Assembly: GCF_918797505.1 (NCBI RefSeq)
Contig: NC_092797.1
Coordinates: forward strand, 21,403,372-21,467,371
From: Bemisia tabaci
Lineage: Eukaryota > Arthropoda > Insecta > Hemiptera > Aleyrodidae
Direction: 5' to 3'
DNA: 64,000 nt
A program made the translations under genes and the position numbers. Of the stretch, positions 54,642 through 64,000 are shown one piece after another; positions within the stretch are counted from its first letter, which is position 1; the number at the start of each line of letters is the position of its first letter. Under the pieces are notes generated by a model. That model did not search any database. It saw nothing but the letters and a program-made list of their open reading frames with translations, and was not told where the DNA came from.

Positions 54642-55489
54642 GGTCCCTGGCGAGCTCCAAGCGCCAAAACCTGATTTTTAGGCTCAAAACGCCTGATGAA
54701 GTTAGAACAATGATCCTGGCTGTTTGTCGAGAGGTTCTGGTTCATGATTGTCGCTATTTGCTATAGTATTTTCAGCGCCACTTGTTGCGGTGAGCCGCAT
54801 TCAATACCTGTTGCTGCTCCCTCGGTTCGTTCTTTTCTTTCCCCTTCCTTCGCGGTGTCCCCCTCCCCCTAATCCCCCCTCTCGCCGCAACCTTCAATAA
54901 GGTTCGTTCCGATTCAATATTCTGTGGCCGAGGCTGACTGAAGCCACCGTGAAGACGCGGCAGAATTCAATTTATTGCATCCTCCGTTGATGAAATTCTC
55001 TCGACGGTGATCCCCGAGGCCCCCGCGATGCCGCGCGCACCCCCCCCCCCCCCCCCCCGGGCGCCCCCCGAGCGGGTATCTAGGGAAACTTTCTGGAAAT
55101 TTTATGACGTCTCGCTCGAATGGCCGCCAAGGTCTCGCACCCCCCCCCCCCCCCCCGGCGTTGAAGAGCGTCACCTTGAAAAAATACACGCACTCCCATT
55201 TCTTTCTGTTGTTTCTACCGTCTTCGTTTGGGTTTTGGCTTTATCGCACCGAAACTTTTCGAGCAGCGTCGTGTAGGTAAACACACTCGCGGTGGATGCC
55301 CTCCTTCCGTCTTCGCGTTTGGCGTGTCGGGCGGTTTGCTAGGTTTCGATCGAGCGCAACCCATCACTAATCGACTAGTTCCTATAGTAGTAGTTAAGCA
55401 ACAACAATACACGGAAACAGTCCGACTATTTTAACTAGAAAACACAAGAAAAACGGATAAACAAGGCTAAAAACGACAAAACATAAAAT
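54642..55489. other. No gene supported (intron); long C runs
   Basis: C homopolymers at about 55040 and 55141 (15 or more bases) create Pro/Gly-rich frames on both strands. Confidence 0.35.
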
Positions 55490-55634
55490 CTAGGACGTCT
55501 TATGGCGGTCTCAACCCCCTCCTCGACCAGGAAGCAATGTGTCTCTTTTCTCGTGTTTTATTATAATCGTGAAAACAATGGTTCCTGGTGGAGAAGGGGG
55601 TTGAAACCACCCTGAAACGTCCTAGGACTCATGT
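55490..55634. mobile_element. Foldback MITE, about 145 bp
   Basis: TCTAGGACGTCTTATGGCGG, then TCAACCCCCTCCTC at left, is mirrored by GAAGGGGGTTGA, then CCACCCTGAAACGTCCTAGG at right. Confidence 0.78.
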
Positions 55635-58600
55635 TTTTTTGTTTTTTTCTAGCCTTGGTTACCCGTTTTTCTTTTGTTTTTTATTAGTAATTTAGCTATC
55701 CACGATCGACATTGAGCATGAAATAAAGGGTAGTCCATAGATATTGTTTTCTGGATCATAACTGAGGTGTAGAAGATTTAACTCGAAGTTGGACGGATCA
55801 CGAGACCACAAGAAGAGGAGGGGGCGCAGATTAGACTTTTTTGAGTCGGAATAGGGCTGTAGCGAAGGAAAGAATGTGGGTAAATAATAAGCAACAGGTG
55901 ATCAGTGCGATCAGATTACCCAATACTGTTAGTTCAAAATACTTCTGACACTCTTTGTCTCCCCCTTATCTTCCCTCTCCTGTCTCATTTTCTTTCTTTG
56001 CAGATCGAGTAGGGGCTAGGCTGTGTTTATTTTTTTTCGTTTGCTCTTCGCTCCTCTGGTCTGAACAAGAAACTATTAGCCTTGCTCTTCTGTTAATTTT
56101 TGTGAGGAGCATTTTCTATACGGGATGGATGAGGAGGAGGAGGAAGAAGTAAGTAGAAAAGTACGAATGGAGGAGGAGAAAACTCTTTGAGAGGGAAGGT
56201 TGTCGTATGTTGTGCATACAACATTGTTGTATGCGGGTATGTTATATGCGGGTTTGAAATATGATTGTAATATTTCTGTTGGAAAAAGAAAACATAAGCT
56301 CATTGAAACAACGAGGAGGGCACTCGAAGTTAGTCGATTTTTTGAAGTTAGAACCTGATTTTCCTTTCTTGCAGACCTACGAAGGTTTGGGCGGAAAGGG
56401 GGGGGGGGGAGGGTACTGCCCCCTCAGAAATCTGCACGATATCTCCAAAGAAATGTGATAAATTTCGTTGAGAAAGTCCCTGACATATCTACCATCATTG
56501 AAATTGTAATTGGATCAACCTTTTCGATGGGTACTGCTCAAAATTGCTGTTGAGACTACTCAGTTTTTCAAAATTTCCGGGGGTTGCCCCCCGGATCCCC
56601 TTTTGAAGATTGCAAGGAAATCCCCCAAACCGTCTTTAGAGCTGGGGAGTTCCTTAAATCCTCCTCATCGGAATGTCCTCTAGTGATTCCCCAGACCCCC
56701 TCCCCCTTTCATGAAGTGCCCTGCTCCCCGTACGGAAAGTTCCTAGTTCCGCCCTTGTATGTACTGAAACGATGCAGATTATTGTAATTGTTGAAGCCGC
56801 ATACTTTATTCGCCACCGGTAATATCTAAGTTCATGTGTCATCACTGTCTGCGAATTACGAGTTATTACAGTGGATAACACCAAGATAGAGTATAGATTT
56901 GTTGGATTCTGTCGGATTGATTTGACAGAGGCAATGACAATGATCTGACAGTGGTCGAAGCAGAAGCGCTCACAAGGTTAAAAATGACGAAAAATTGTTT
57001 TTCAAGGGCCTGGTCTCGTGATGCTACTGCTGAGCTGCATGCTGCACTGCTGCACTCGATCGCGGAAAATTGGCTGAGCTGTCTTTCTGCGTGCATAGAT
57101 GATCGTGCCATGTTTTACCCGCCAGTTGTTTACGTTGTCATCAATTTTTGTTCCATTGCGTCATCTGAGCCAATTTTCCGGTGAGTTTGGATTTCAACAG
57201 TCATTGAAACGGCGGCTGTTCTACATCCGAAGCAATTGTCACCGCTCTTCGGAGGTCAAAACTCAGCTCCTCTCGGCTGAGGAAAGATACATTTCCCGCT
57301 GATTTAGCATAGAAGAAGAGCTTGGTCATTCACGCGAAGACTCGTTAGTTTGACAGATATTCGAGTCGATTACCCCTTTAAGTTGAAGGGAAATTTAGCA
57401 AGGCTCGTCGAAATTTCGTTTAAAGAACATGAACTTTTGATTAAGGAAACAGCTTTCTCGATAAAAAATTAATTTGATTTTCCCAATGAAATTAATCATG
57501 GGATGTTGGGACAATCCCTAGAAGGACCTCCCTCCCTCCCGGCATCCAACATGCGAGCCATTGATACTCATTACCATGCTCAAAAAAGTAATGCATTGAT
57601 TGAAAAAATCAGGCAGCAGGTTTATTAGGGTACAAATTGAATGGGGAGGGTGAAATACTTTACGCTTCGGAGTTAGAATTTTTAAAGTGTCAAATGATTT
57701 GAAAACATCTCTAGAATATTTTGTCAAACGCATAACAAAATAATAGATGTACATATAGATACATAGCAAAATTCACATTCCTCCAGTTGCTAGCGAGAGT
57801 AACTTAAGTGGCCGAGCTTCGAATAGTTCGATCGGGGGGGTCATGTTTTTTCGCCATTTCTCAAGGGCCGTCTATTAATGATGTAGGTGGGGTAGGTACA
57901 GGTACTGGCAGGCAAGTACTGGTAAAGGCGCTTAAAGATAGGTGGGGATCTATGATTGCCAAACAAACATCTCTAAAAAAGAGTGAGAGGGGTGAAAGAG
58001 GCTGAAACTTCACGTCATTTTATTCCCAAAACCCTAGTAAACATGAATGCGACACCAGTTTGGAGGTATACCAGGCGGTTTAGTTCTAGCACTAATCGCT
58101 GGAGCGGCGTTAATCATTTTCGAGATTGTCCCAATTTCCTTTGCCCGATCCGATGAATAATCGTCACTCAACCAATTCGACGGAAACGTCCAGTTCAGTT
58201 ATTTAAATAGCCCCGAATCTATATTTAGACACGATCGAGAAACGAACACATCCTTCATCCCCCCGACGCTGAGATGCAGTTCGATAAAGAGGTTTAAAGT
58301 CACTTTCTGGCGAGAGGGGGGAGAAAAAAGGGACGTGAAGACGATAGCGGTAAGCTCAGACGTCTGATTAAAGCCGAATCGATGACTCGACCTGGTCTTC
58401 CAGATCCTCGGCTAATGGCAGGTATTCAGATTTTTTTACTCGAATCCCACGAACAGATAGTTGATGAGGTGAGTCGCTGGCTACTCGAAGGCAGGTCCGT
58501 CAGCTCGTAGCCTCAACATCTCTATCGATAGCCGTTTAAACGTTGATTCGTCGAATAACCCGGTGGAAGTGGCAACGGAGACCCCTTGACTGGATAAATA

Positions 58601-58954
58601 TTAAAAGGGTCTTAGCGACTAAGCAGGTGCAGCGCTGGGGAGGAGGGAGGGGGCTGAAACGGTGTCAGGTAGATCAACCCTTTTCTGTAGTCCACATCCA
58701 CCTGATTCAGATTATCTCAGTCGAAACTTGTATAATGAGCTGCGGCAGGTACCCCGGCGGAGGCCTTTTTTTAGGGACGTCAGGAAAAAATGGTCGGGCT
58801 GGGAAGGGGATAAAAAGTGTGTAAATTATGCCCTCGGTTCCTAAAGGCTAGCGCGCCTCACAAAAGCTGGCTGTCGGATGAAAGTATGCTCATTATCGTT
58901 CGGAGAGGTGTCGTGAAGTCGTCTCTGGTCCAAGTCGAGGGTGGAGAGTAATAC
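55635..58954. other. No gene supported (intron)
   Basis: 3.3 kb without a recognisable exon or complete repeat. A run of GGAGGA at about 56134-56147 and a G run at about 56400 are low complexity. Confidence 0.4.
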
Positions 58955-59207
58955 TGCCGTGCTGAGGAAAAACGCCGTATGAGCCTCTAGGCGTTGCCAA
59001 ATTTCCTTTGGTAGATTGCTATTTTTCAGGAAAATTTTTAAAAATTTGTCTACCAATTTCTCAGGTAATTTTGTTTGTAATTTGATCTAAACCCTCTGAA
59101 AATTTCAAGGAAAAATATTCGTAACTTTTCTAAAAAAAATAAACTTTTTATCGAGGGAAGTTTGGCAACTCTTGAATGTTCACACGGCGTTCTTCCTTAG
59201 CACGACA
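58955..59207. mobile_element. MITE family B copy
   Basis: It runs from TGCCGTGCTGAGGAAAAACG to CGTTCTTCCTTAGCACGACA, 253 bp. Confidence 0.82.
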
Positions 59208-59242
59208 GAATATCCGAGTCTTTTGATTCACATATCGTGGTC

Positions 59243-59360
59243 CTCCTGACGTGAGGGCGTATCTCGATTTCCACATGAGCCCTAGAAAGCATGGATTCAT
59301 GTGTAAAATAGGGTTCACGAAAAAAAAGCCATACGCCCTTACGTCAGAGGAGCGATGATA
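59243..59360. repeat. Foldback repeat (CTCCTGACGTGAGGGCGTAT)
   Basis: GGTCCTCCTGACGTGAGGGC, then GTAT, is mirrored by ATACGCCCTTACGTCAGAGG, then AGCG. It lies just outside the family B MITE at 58955. Confidence 0.65.
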
Positions 59361-60037
59361 CATGCGCTATACCATGCACAAGATTTTTCAGTCTCACAAT
59401 CCAGTCCACTATACATGCCGAATCGAAAGTTACTCGTGCTTTACAATTTTTAAGTATTTTAATTTGAATCACCTCTGAACTTACCAAAGCTATGCTTTCA
59501 AAGTCTCATTTTAAAACGACTGGAATCTCATCACATTGAAAAATTACCCCGTTCCTTAATCTCCGTTTAAATTCGTCGTTCCCCAGATGGAGGAACGAGA
59601 CTACAAGCTGAAATTGCGAAATTTTACACTCTCAAATTATAATTTCATCCGAAAACTGTTGAGAATTTTCACTTGAAAATTAAACTGATTTTGCTTCCGA
59701 TGACATGCAGAAATCAGCAGAAGTTGGGCAGAAATCGCGCAGTCTCATGTTTTTGAAACATTGCTCTTCTTTTTCTTTTTAAATTTTGAAACTTCTTTTG
59801 CAGTTACGCTCCTTCGTTCCTATTTGTGTCTGGAAGCTGTAATTTCACATGTATTGTTTCTGAAATGAATAACCAGAAATGATAACTCCGTTTTGCAAAA
59901 CGTAGTTTAATTGCACAATCTTAGCAATCTGAATTTCCGATTTTCATTCCGAGGGATTCACCGAAATCAGGCCGACAGCCTTACCATGCTACCTAATTTC
60001 CACTCATTTTTTTTATTTTGTTTCATTGAAATAGGAG
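59361..60037. other. No gene seen (intron)
   Basis: AT-rich DNA. The part at 59585-59840 resembles a very worn family C MITE, and 59884-59925 (TAACTCCGTTTTGCAAAACG) resembles a foldback tip. Confidence 0.35.
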
Positions 60038-60301
60038 CAATTCGTCGTCTCCCGAACGAAAGAACGTAACTCCATTCCAATGTTGCCAAATTTCCCCTCG
60101 CAAATTGCCTATTAATCAAGAGAATCTTGGGCATTTCTGACTGAAAATTTCCCTGATTTTTCTCTAGATCCCAAGCAAAAAACAGAGATATTTTGGATAA
60201 AAATTGCTTACGTACATTTATGTATCATAAGTTAATTGTTTGAGTCAATTTGGCGACCTTGGAGTGGAGTTACGTTCCTTCGTGCCGGAGACGACGAATT
60301 G
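60038..60301. mobile_element. MITE family C, best-preserved copy
   Basis: 264 bp with roughly 55-bp inverted ends: CAATTCGTCGTCTCCCGAAC at left and the mirror image ending GAGACGACGAATTG at right. Confidence 0.82.
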
Positions 60302-60871
60302 TACGCCTTGAATCTTTTTATGAACTGATTTTATATCATAAGAATGGACTGATGAAATTGGAGGATCGGATATGTCTTAATCTGACCAAAAAAAAGAAAG
60401 AAATTATGCAACGTCTAATGCAAGTAGTAAGGCTGATTTGGAAAAAATCCGTCCATTTGCTCAAATGAAATTCGGTCTTAATCCGCTATATTTTGACGGT
60501 GTATCCAATTATTGATGATATCTAAAGTCCTGTGTCTCTACGCTCGATATTGAAGCTCATAAAAAGTGCGATATGAATCGATAGATGCAGGATATCAACG
60601 TCGCAGCCGATAGAAGTGACTTTTCTTCGATTCGATTAGTGATTAGTGACCAAACAAAAGAGGCACCCTTCTTTTTCGAGCTGCAATGTTGCGCAACCGC
60701 CTCGCGCTTATCGATCCATTTTAAGTGTCCATTTTGAAAGTGGAGAACGGGCTTAATCTAGTCACTAAAAGCAATTAAGAGGTATCGTCGGGGGCCGATT
60801 TTTTGTCTTCTGCATCTTGACGCCGCGCCGGCCGAACAAAACAAAAAAATCCCTCCTCTTGACGTCAGAAC
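60302..60871. other. No gene seen (intron)
   Basis: Unique sequence between family C and family B MITEs. Confidence 0.4.
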
Positions 60872-61352
60872 TGCCGTGCTAAGGAAGAACGCCGTACGTG
60901 CCCTCAGATGTTGACAAATTTCACTGGAAAAAAAACATTGGATCTAGAGTCCAGACTCTTGAAAACATTGACAAGAAAAAGGACTCTTGATTCAATCAGA
61001 TTTAAGCTTAAATCAAAAGGAAATCCGCTCAAATTAAGAGGCTTGGTTCTTGATTTAAGCTTAAATCTGATTGAATCAAGAGTATTTTTTCTTGTCGATG
61101 TTTTAAAGAGTCTGGACTCTAGATCCAATGTGTTTTTTTTTTCCAGTGTTCCTCAGATTAAAGATGAATTTGAAAGAAAACTCGTGGAAGTATCCTCTCT
61201 AGTTTTTTAAAGAGTTTTCTTCGTTGGTTGATCAAAAATATCTGAAAATTTCAAGTTTAAAAATGTATGATTTTTCACGAAAATGAAGGATCTATTGGGG
61301 GAAAATTTGGCAACGTCTGAATTTCGATAAGTCGTTTTTCCTCAGCACGATT
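60872..61352. mobile_element. MITE family B copy split by a family A MITE
   Basis: It runs from TGCCGTGCTAAGGAAGAACG to GTTTTTCCTCAGCACGATT. Removing 60922-61148 and a 2-bp duplication leaves about 252 bp, the family length. The right end abuts the EcR-B1 promoter region. Confidence 0.8.
60922..61148. mobile_element. Palindromic MITE, family A, nested inside a family B MITE
   Basis: It runs from CACTGGAAAA to CCAGTG with the loop inverted relative to the 26000 copy. It interrupts family B sequence: AAATTT before it and TTCCTC after it reconstruct AAATTTCCTC, giving a 2-bp TT target duplication. Confidence 0.88.
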
Positions 61353-61924
61353 GAGAACTGCTCCTCGGGGGCCGAAACTCGGTGCAGCGAGCATCAACCT
61401 CATGTTGCGCAGCAGCACTATTCACCGCACAGCATGTTCATTTCTTTCTATCCGAGCATTGAAGTCTCCGAGCCGGGCGCGGTGTTGCCGCGCCGCCGCG
61501 GCCGTGAATCCTCCGATGAGCGAGTGCAGAACCCGGAGCGGAGGGGAGTGACTTTTACTTGCGATGGTCCCCGGCCGGCTCGCGGCGGCGGAATCAGTCT
61601 CAGTGCTCAGCGATCAGTCGGACCGGTTCTACGTCCGTCCGTGCGCCGCGCGTGTTGCCTGCATCGCCCCTTTCGCCTTTCGCCCTCGTCGCAGTGATGT
61701 CAGTGCCCTCCGGGGTGAGTGCGTCTCCGGTGTATCGATGCCCGACTACGTCGCGCCGAAACCGCGGAGCTATGTGTTCATGACGAGATACACCTACGTC
61801 AAAATATTATACGTGCTATTCTGTTTGATCGTCTGCACGTTCATATTCCTGGTCTTGTTGCTCTACGTCAAACTGACCGCGCGATGAGTGTGCTTTGACC
61901 CCGCGTGTGTGTTTGTGTGTTAAC
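61353..61924 (+). promoter_or_regulatory. EcR-B1 promoter and 5' leader region (GC-rich)
   Basis: The stretch switches from AT-rich repeat to GC- and CpG-rich sequence at about 61460, peaking near 61480-61700. TCAGT initiator-like motifs occur at 61594 and 61614, with no TATA box about 30 bp upstream. The upstream frame (61564-61887) and a donor-like GTGAGT (61715) lie within it. The left edge abuts a family B MITE ending at about 61352. Confidence 0.5.
61564..61887 (+). CDS. Upstream open frame in the EcR-B1 leader: small one-pass membrane peptide
   Basis: An ATG-to-stop frame of 107 codons ends 37 bases before the EcR-B1 start. An internal in-frame ATG at 61738 would give 49 residues. That shorter form begins MPDYVAPKPRSYVF and continues into a strongly hydrophobic stretch (about residues 22-43 of 49) flanked by basic residues, ending KLTAR. 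This looks like a single transmembrane helix with a short tail. The codons before 61738 are GC-rich and Arg/Ala-heavy, resembling untranslated sequence, so the short form is more plausible. I recognise no family. If translated it would be a uORF that could limit EcR-B1 translation, or a small membrane protein made from the same mRNA. A donor-like G|GTGAGT at 61715 complicates the transcript model. It may also be chance. Confidence 0.35.
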   Translation: MVPGRLAAAESVSVLSDQSDRFYVRPCAARVACIAPFAFRPRRSDVSALRGECVSGVSMPDYVAPKPRSYVFMTRYTYVKILYVLFCLIVCTFIFLVLLLYVKLTAR

Positions 61925-62240
61925 ATGAGTGCTAGCATCTGGGGGAGACCCTCCGCGGGTGTGTTAGTGTTGCAGAAGGCCCATTCCGGGCATGGGATTT
62001 TGGAGGAGAGCTCCTCGGAGGTGACCTCGTCGTCGACCTCCCCCAATCAGGTTGTTATCAACGCTTCGGTCCCGGTGCCGTCGCTTATTAGCCCGGCGCA
62101 TTCCCTTGGATATTCGGATATCGGTGATGTGGACTTGGAGTTCTGGGATCTGGACCTCAACGCCCAGAACGGCGCCCGATTCCCGCATCTTGTTCCTCAG
62201 AGATTACATCACTCGCTCTCCGACACCAGCTCTATCTCAG
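61925..62240 (+). CDS. EcR: Ecdysone receptor, EcR-B1 isoform first coding exon (partial gene)
   Basis: This is the alternative N-terminus of EcR driven by a second promoter about 33 kb downstream of EcR-A. It has 105 codons plus one base, ending TCAG at a phase-1 donor, the same phase as the EcR-A exon, so both can join one common exon. Residues 27-37 read EESSSEVTSSS, a B1 signature box. Residues 64-79, SDIGDVDLEFWDLDLN, are the acidic B1 activation box. The end, SLSDTSSISG, is typical of the B1 junction. ATG 61925 has A at -3 (AACATGA). An in-frame TTG at 61895 is unlikely to be used. Two oddities: the Lys/Arg-Arg-Arg-Trp box seen near the N-terminus of many B1 isoforms is absent, and the donor GTTAAT is weaker than that of the A exon. 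The common exons lie beyond the window. Confidence 0.92.
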
Positions 62241-62246
62241 GTTAAT
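62241..62246 (+). promoter_or_regulatory. EcR-B1 exon 5' splice donor GTTAAT
   Basis: TCAG followed by GTTAAT is a weaker donor but sits right after the SISG motif in phase 1, matching the EcR-A donor phase. Reading through gives an immediate stop (GGT TAA). Confidence 0.8.
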
Positions 62247-62338
62247 TTCTTTTCAACCCCTAACTTGTTTAATAGACTACAACACTGCGGAAGTCCTGAA
62301 GTCGTCTTTTGCCACCCCAACAGCGTCGGATTAGCCAA

Positions 62339-62568
62339 CACTGGAAAAAAAACACATTGGATCTAGAGTCCAGACTCTTGAAAACATCGACAAGAAAAAG
62401 TACTCTTGATTCAATCGGATTTTTGCTTAAATCAAAACGAAATCCGCTTAAATTAAGAGGCTTGGCTCTTGATTTAAGCTAGATTCTGATTGAACCAAGA
62501 GTACTTTTTCTTGTCGATGCTTTTAAGAGTCTGGACTGCTCTAGATCCAATGTGTTTTTTTACCAGTG
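62339..62568. mobile_element. Palindromic MITE, family A, in the EcR common intron
   Basis: It runs from CACTGGAAAA to CCAGTG, with AA on both sides and the inverted-type loop. It starts 98 bp after the EcR-B1 exon and would form a roughly 95-bp-arm hairpin in EcR-A and EcR-B1 precursor RNA. Confidence 0.88.
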
Positions 62569-64000
62569 AATACCTCCTAGACTGACCATACCTGAAGATT
62601 CGGAATTCATCTGAGAGTGTGTTAGTACATCTGGTTGTGAATTTTTACACAAGTTTGTATGGGACGAAGTCTAGGAAGTATTGGATTAGCGCATAGCGGC
62701 CGCGGATGCTGGCGGCTACCAGGAGCTTGCACATTTGCGGGTCGCATACTCTCTAAATTGAAGACGGTTCACGACTACCAAAAAACTGAAGGTTCGTTTA
62801 CGGGTATGATATCATGACTCCCGAAAACCCGTCTCAAAGCCTTTTCAAATCTGGAAATACTTCAGGGGTCCTCGAGAAACTTGCTCTCAGGGACCCACCA
62901 TAACATTTGCATTCGAGGCTTCTACTTTTTTCGTTCAGAGCTGAAGAGTCCATGGGCATTGTCTTACCCAGGGCCCGCAAACGCTGATTTCATAAGTTAC
63001 CGAAATTTCAGTAATAGGCTCTCGGTTCCCAATCGTCATTGAGCTACAAAACTACAAATACTGGAATACTGGTATCTGCTGTATTTGGGCTCCAAATACT
63101 AGAATTTAAGGGCCACATGACACCCCAAATTCCAGTTTTAGGGAATTTTTAAATCTGTCTTTGAGACTCCAAGGGCCCCAAAGGTCGCAGTCGGATTTCT
63201 CGCTCAGATAAAGAATAAATGGTGGTGAAGTGTCAGGTAGTTACGAGGATCATATCCACCCTCTCGCACCACAAAACGATTTTGATCACTACTCCTCAAC
63301 CTGTTGCCACCTGTGTGAAAAGTCAAAAGAACCACGCAGAGCACCTATGAACTGATGGATGTAAATTGTAACCTGCGGATGAGCATAGGTAGTCGTTGTT
63401 CCAACTGACCGGGGGGGGGGGGGGATGACAATGGTAAGGGATGCTGCGAGCCAAGATCAAGGGGGGTCACCAACCACTAAGGTCGTAAAATCAGGAATGT
63501 GACCGTTTGGATCGACAATAACTAACTCCAGCCATCAGTGAGGTGCGGAACGACGTAATAGCTCGATTTCTAATCGGACCTGCAGATTTGCAGGTGTTGC
63601 TAGAAAGGAACATTTTGGAATTTTTAAGGATTTTCTAAATACGCCCAAGACCCCTCAAGAAGTGTTGCTACTGTTTTTTAAGAGATGATACATAACTTAA
63701 CTACAAATCAGTTGAAGTGGCTAAATATTCAAGAATTTACTGTTGATGAAAGTACCTTGTATGAAGCTGAGCACGCAGCAGATTTCCCCCCGTTCCTGTG
63801 CTTGTTACGGACCCTTGTCTCCAAAAATTGGAACAATTTTCTTATCACATCATTCATCCACTTGATGATACGTATACTTTAAGTCGTTTATCAATTTCAA
63901 ACGCTCCTTCACTGCCCCAAACCTAATGAAGGCCTTGTCCGCACGAGCGGGGTTCGAGGAACTTAGGGTGAACTTGTTCCTGGAACCCAAAGTTCGAGGA
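62569..64000. other. EcR common intron, no exon seen
   Basis: I looked for the expected common EcR start (an acceptor followed by a frame like REELSP) and did not find it. A 14-base G run lies at about 63410. Confidence 0.45.

Noticed and set aside
62052..62366. 104-codon frame through the EcR-B1 exon end
   Set aside because: Shifted-frame shadow that reads into intron and a MITE.
62569..64000. Common EcR exon with the DNA-binding domain
   Set aside because: No acceptor followed by an EcR-like frame or zinc-finger cysteines was found, so it must lie beyond the window.

Overview
The window is animal nuclear DNA, almost certainly insect. It has long AT-rich introns, spliceosomal donor sites, palindromic transposon relics and no operons or prokaryotic gene packing. 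The decisive host feature is the ecdysone receptor gene EcR on the + strand. Two alternative first coding exons are recognisable: an EcR-A type exon (28555-28945) and an EcR-B1 type exon (61925-62240) about 33 kb downstream. Both end in a phase-1 GT donor, so either can join the same common exon, which lies beyond base 64000. A hemipteran would fit the long introns and repeat-rich DNA, but the species cannot be read from the sequence.

Layout. Bases 1-28000 lie upstream of EcR-A and hold repeats: a triplicated repeat, a mariner relic, tandem duplications, many short non-autonomous DNA transposons (MITEs) and a complete Copia LTR element (12943-17496). The Copia element has identical LTRs, a 5-bp target duplication and one long open frame, but its integrase core is missing. 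Bases 28000-28945 are the EcR-A promoter, leader and exon, with CRE-like TGACGTCA motifs at an exact 22-bp spacing. Bases 28946-61350 are EcR-A intron containing a complete-looking Mutator-like (MULE) transposon at 42964-45589. It has about 123-bp terminal inverted repeats, a 9-bp target duplication and one FLYWCH plus MULE transposase frame on the - strand. The intron also holds large foldback structures, hAT-type MITEs with 8-bp duplications and several other MITE families. Bases 61350-62240 are the GC-rich EcR-B1 leader and exon. The leader carries an upstream frame for a small one-pass membrane peptide. The remainder is common intron, with one palindromic MITE about 100 bp past the B1 donor.

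The only host protein-coding sequence I can support is EcR (two partial transcripts plus the upstream frame). The other long frames are the Copia polyprotein, the MULE transposase and a mariner transposase fragment. Most other open frames of 60-190 codons overlap on both strands, lie in repeats or GC-rich stretches, and show no family signature.

Several repeat families recur often enough to define ends and target duplications by eye, including three nested insertions that show relative ages. Families are labelled A-G here for convenience; these are not published names.
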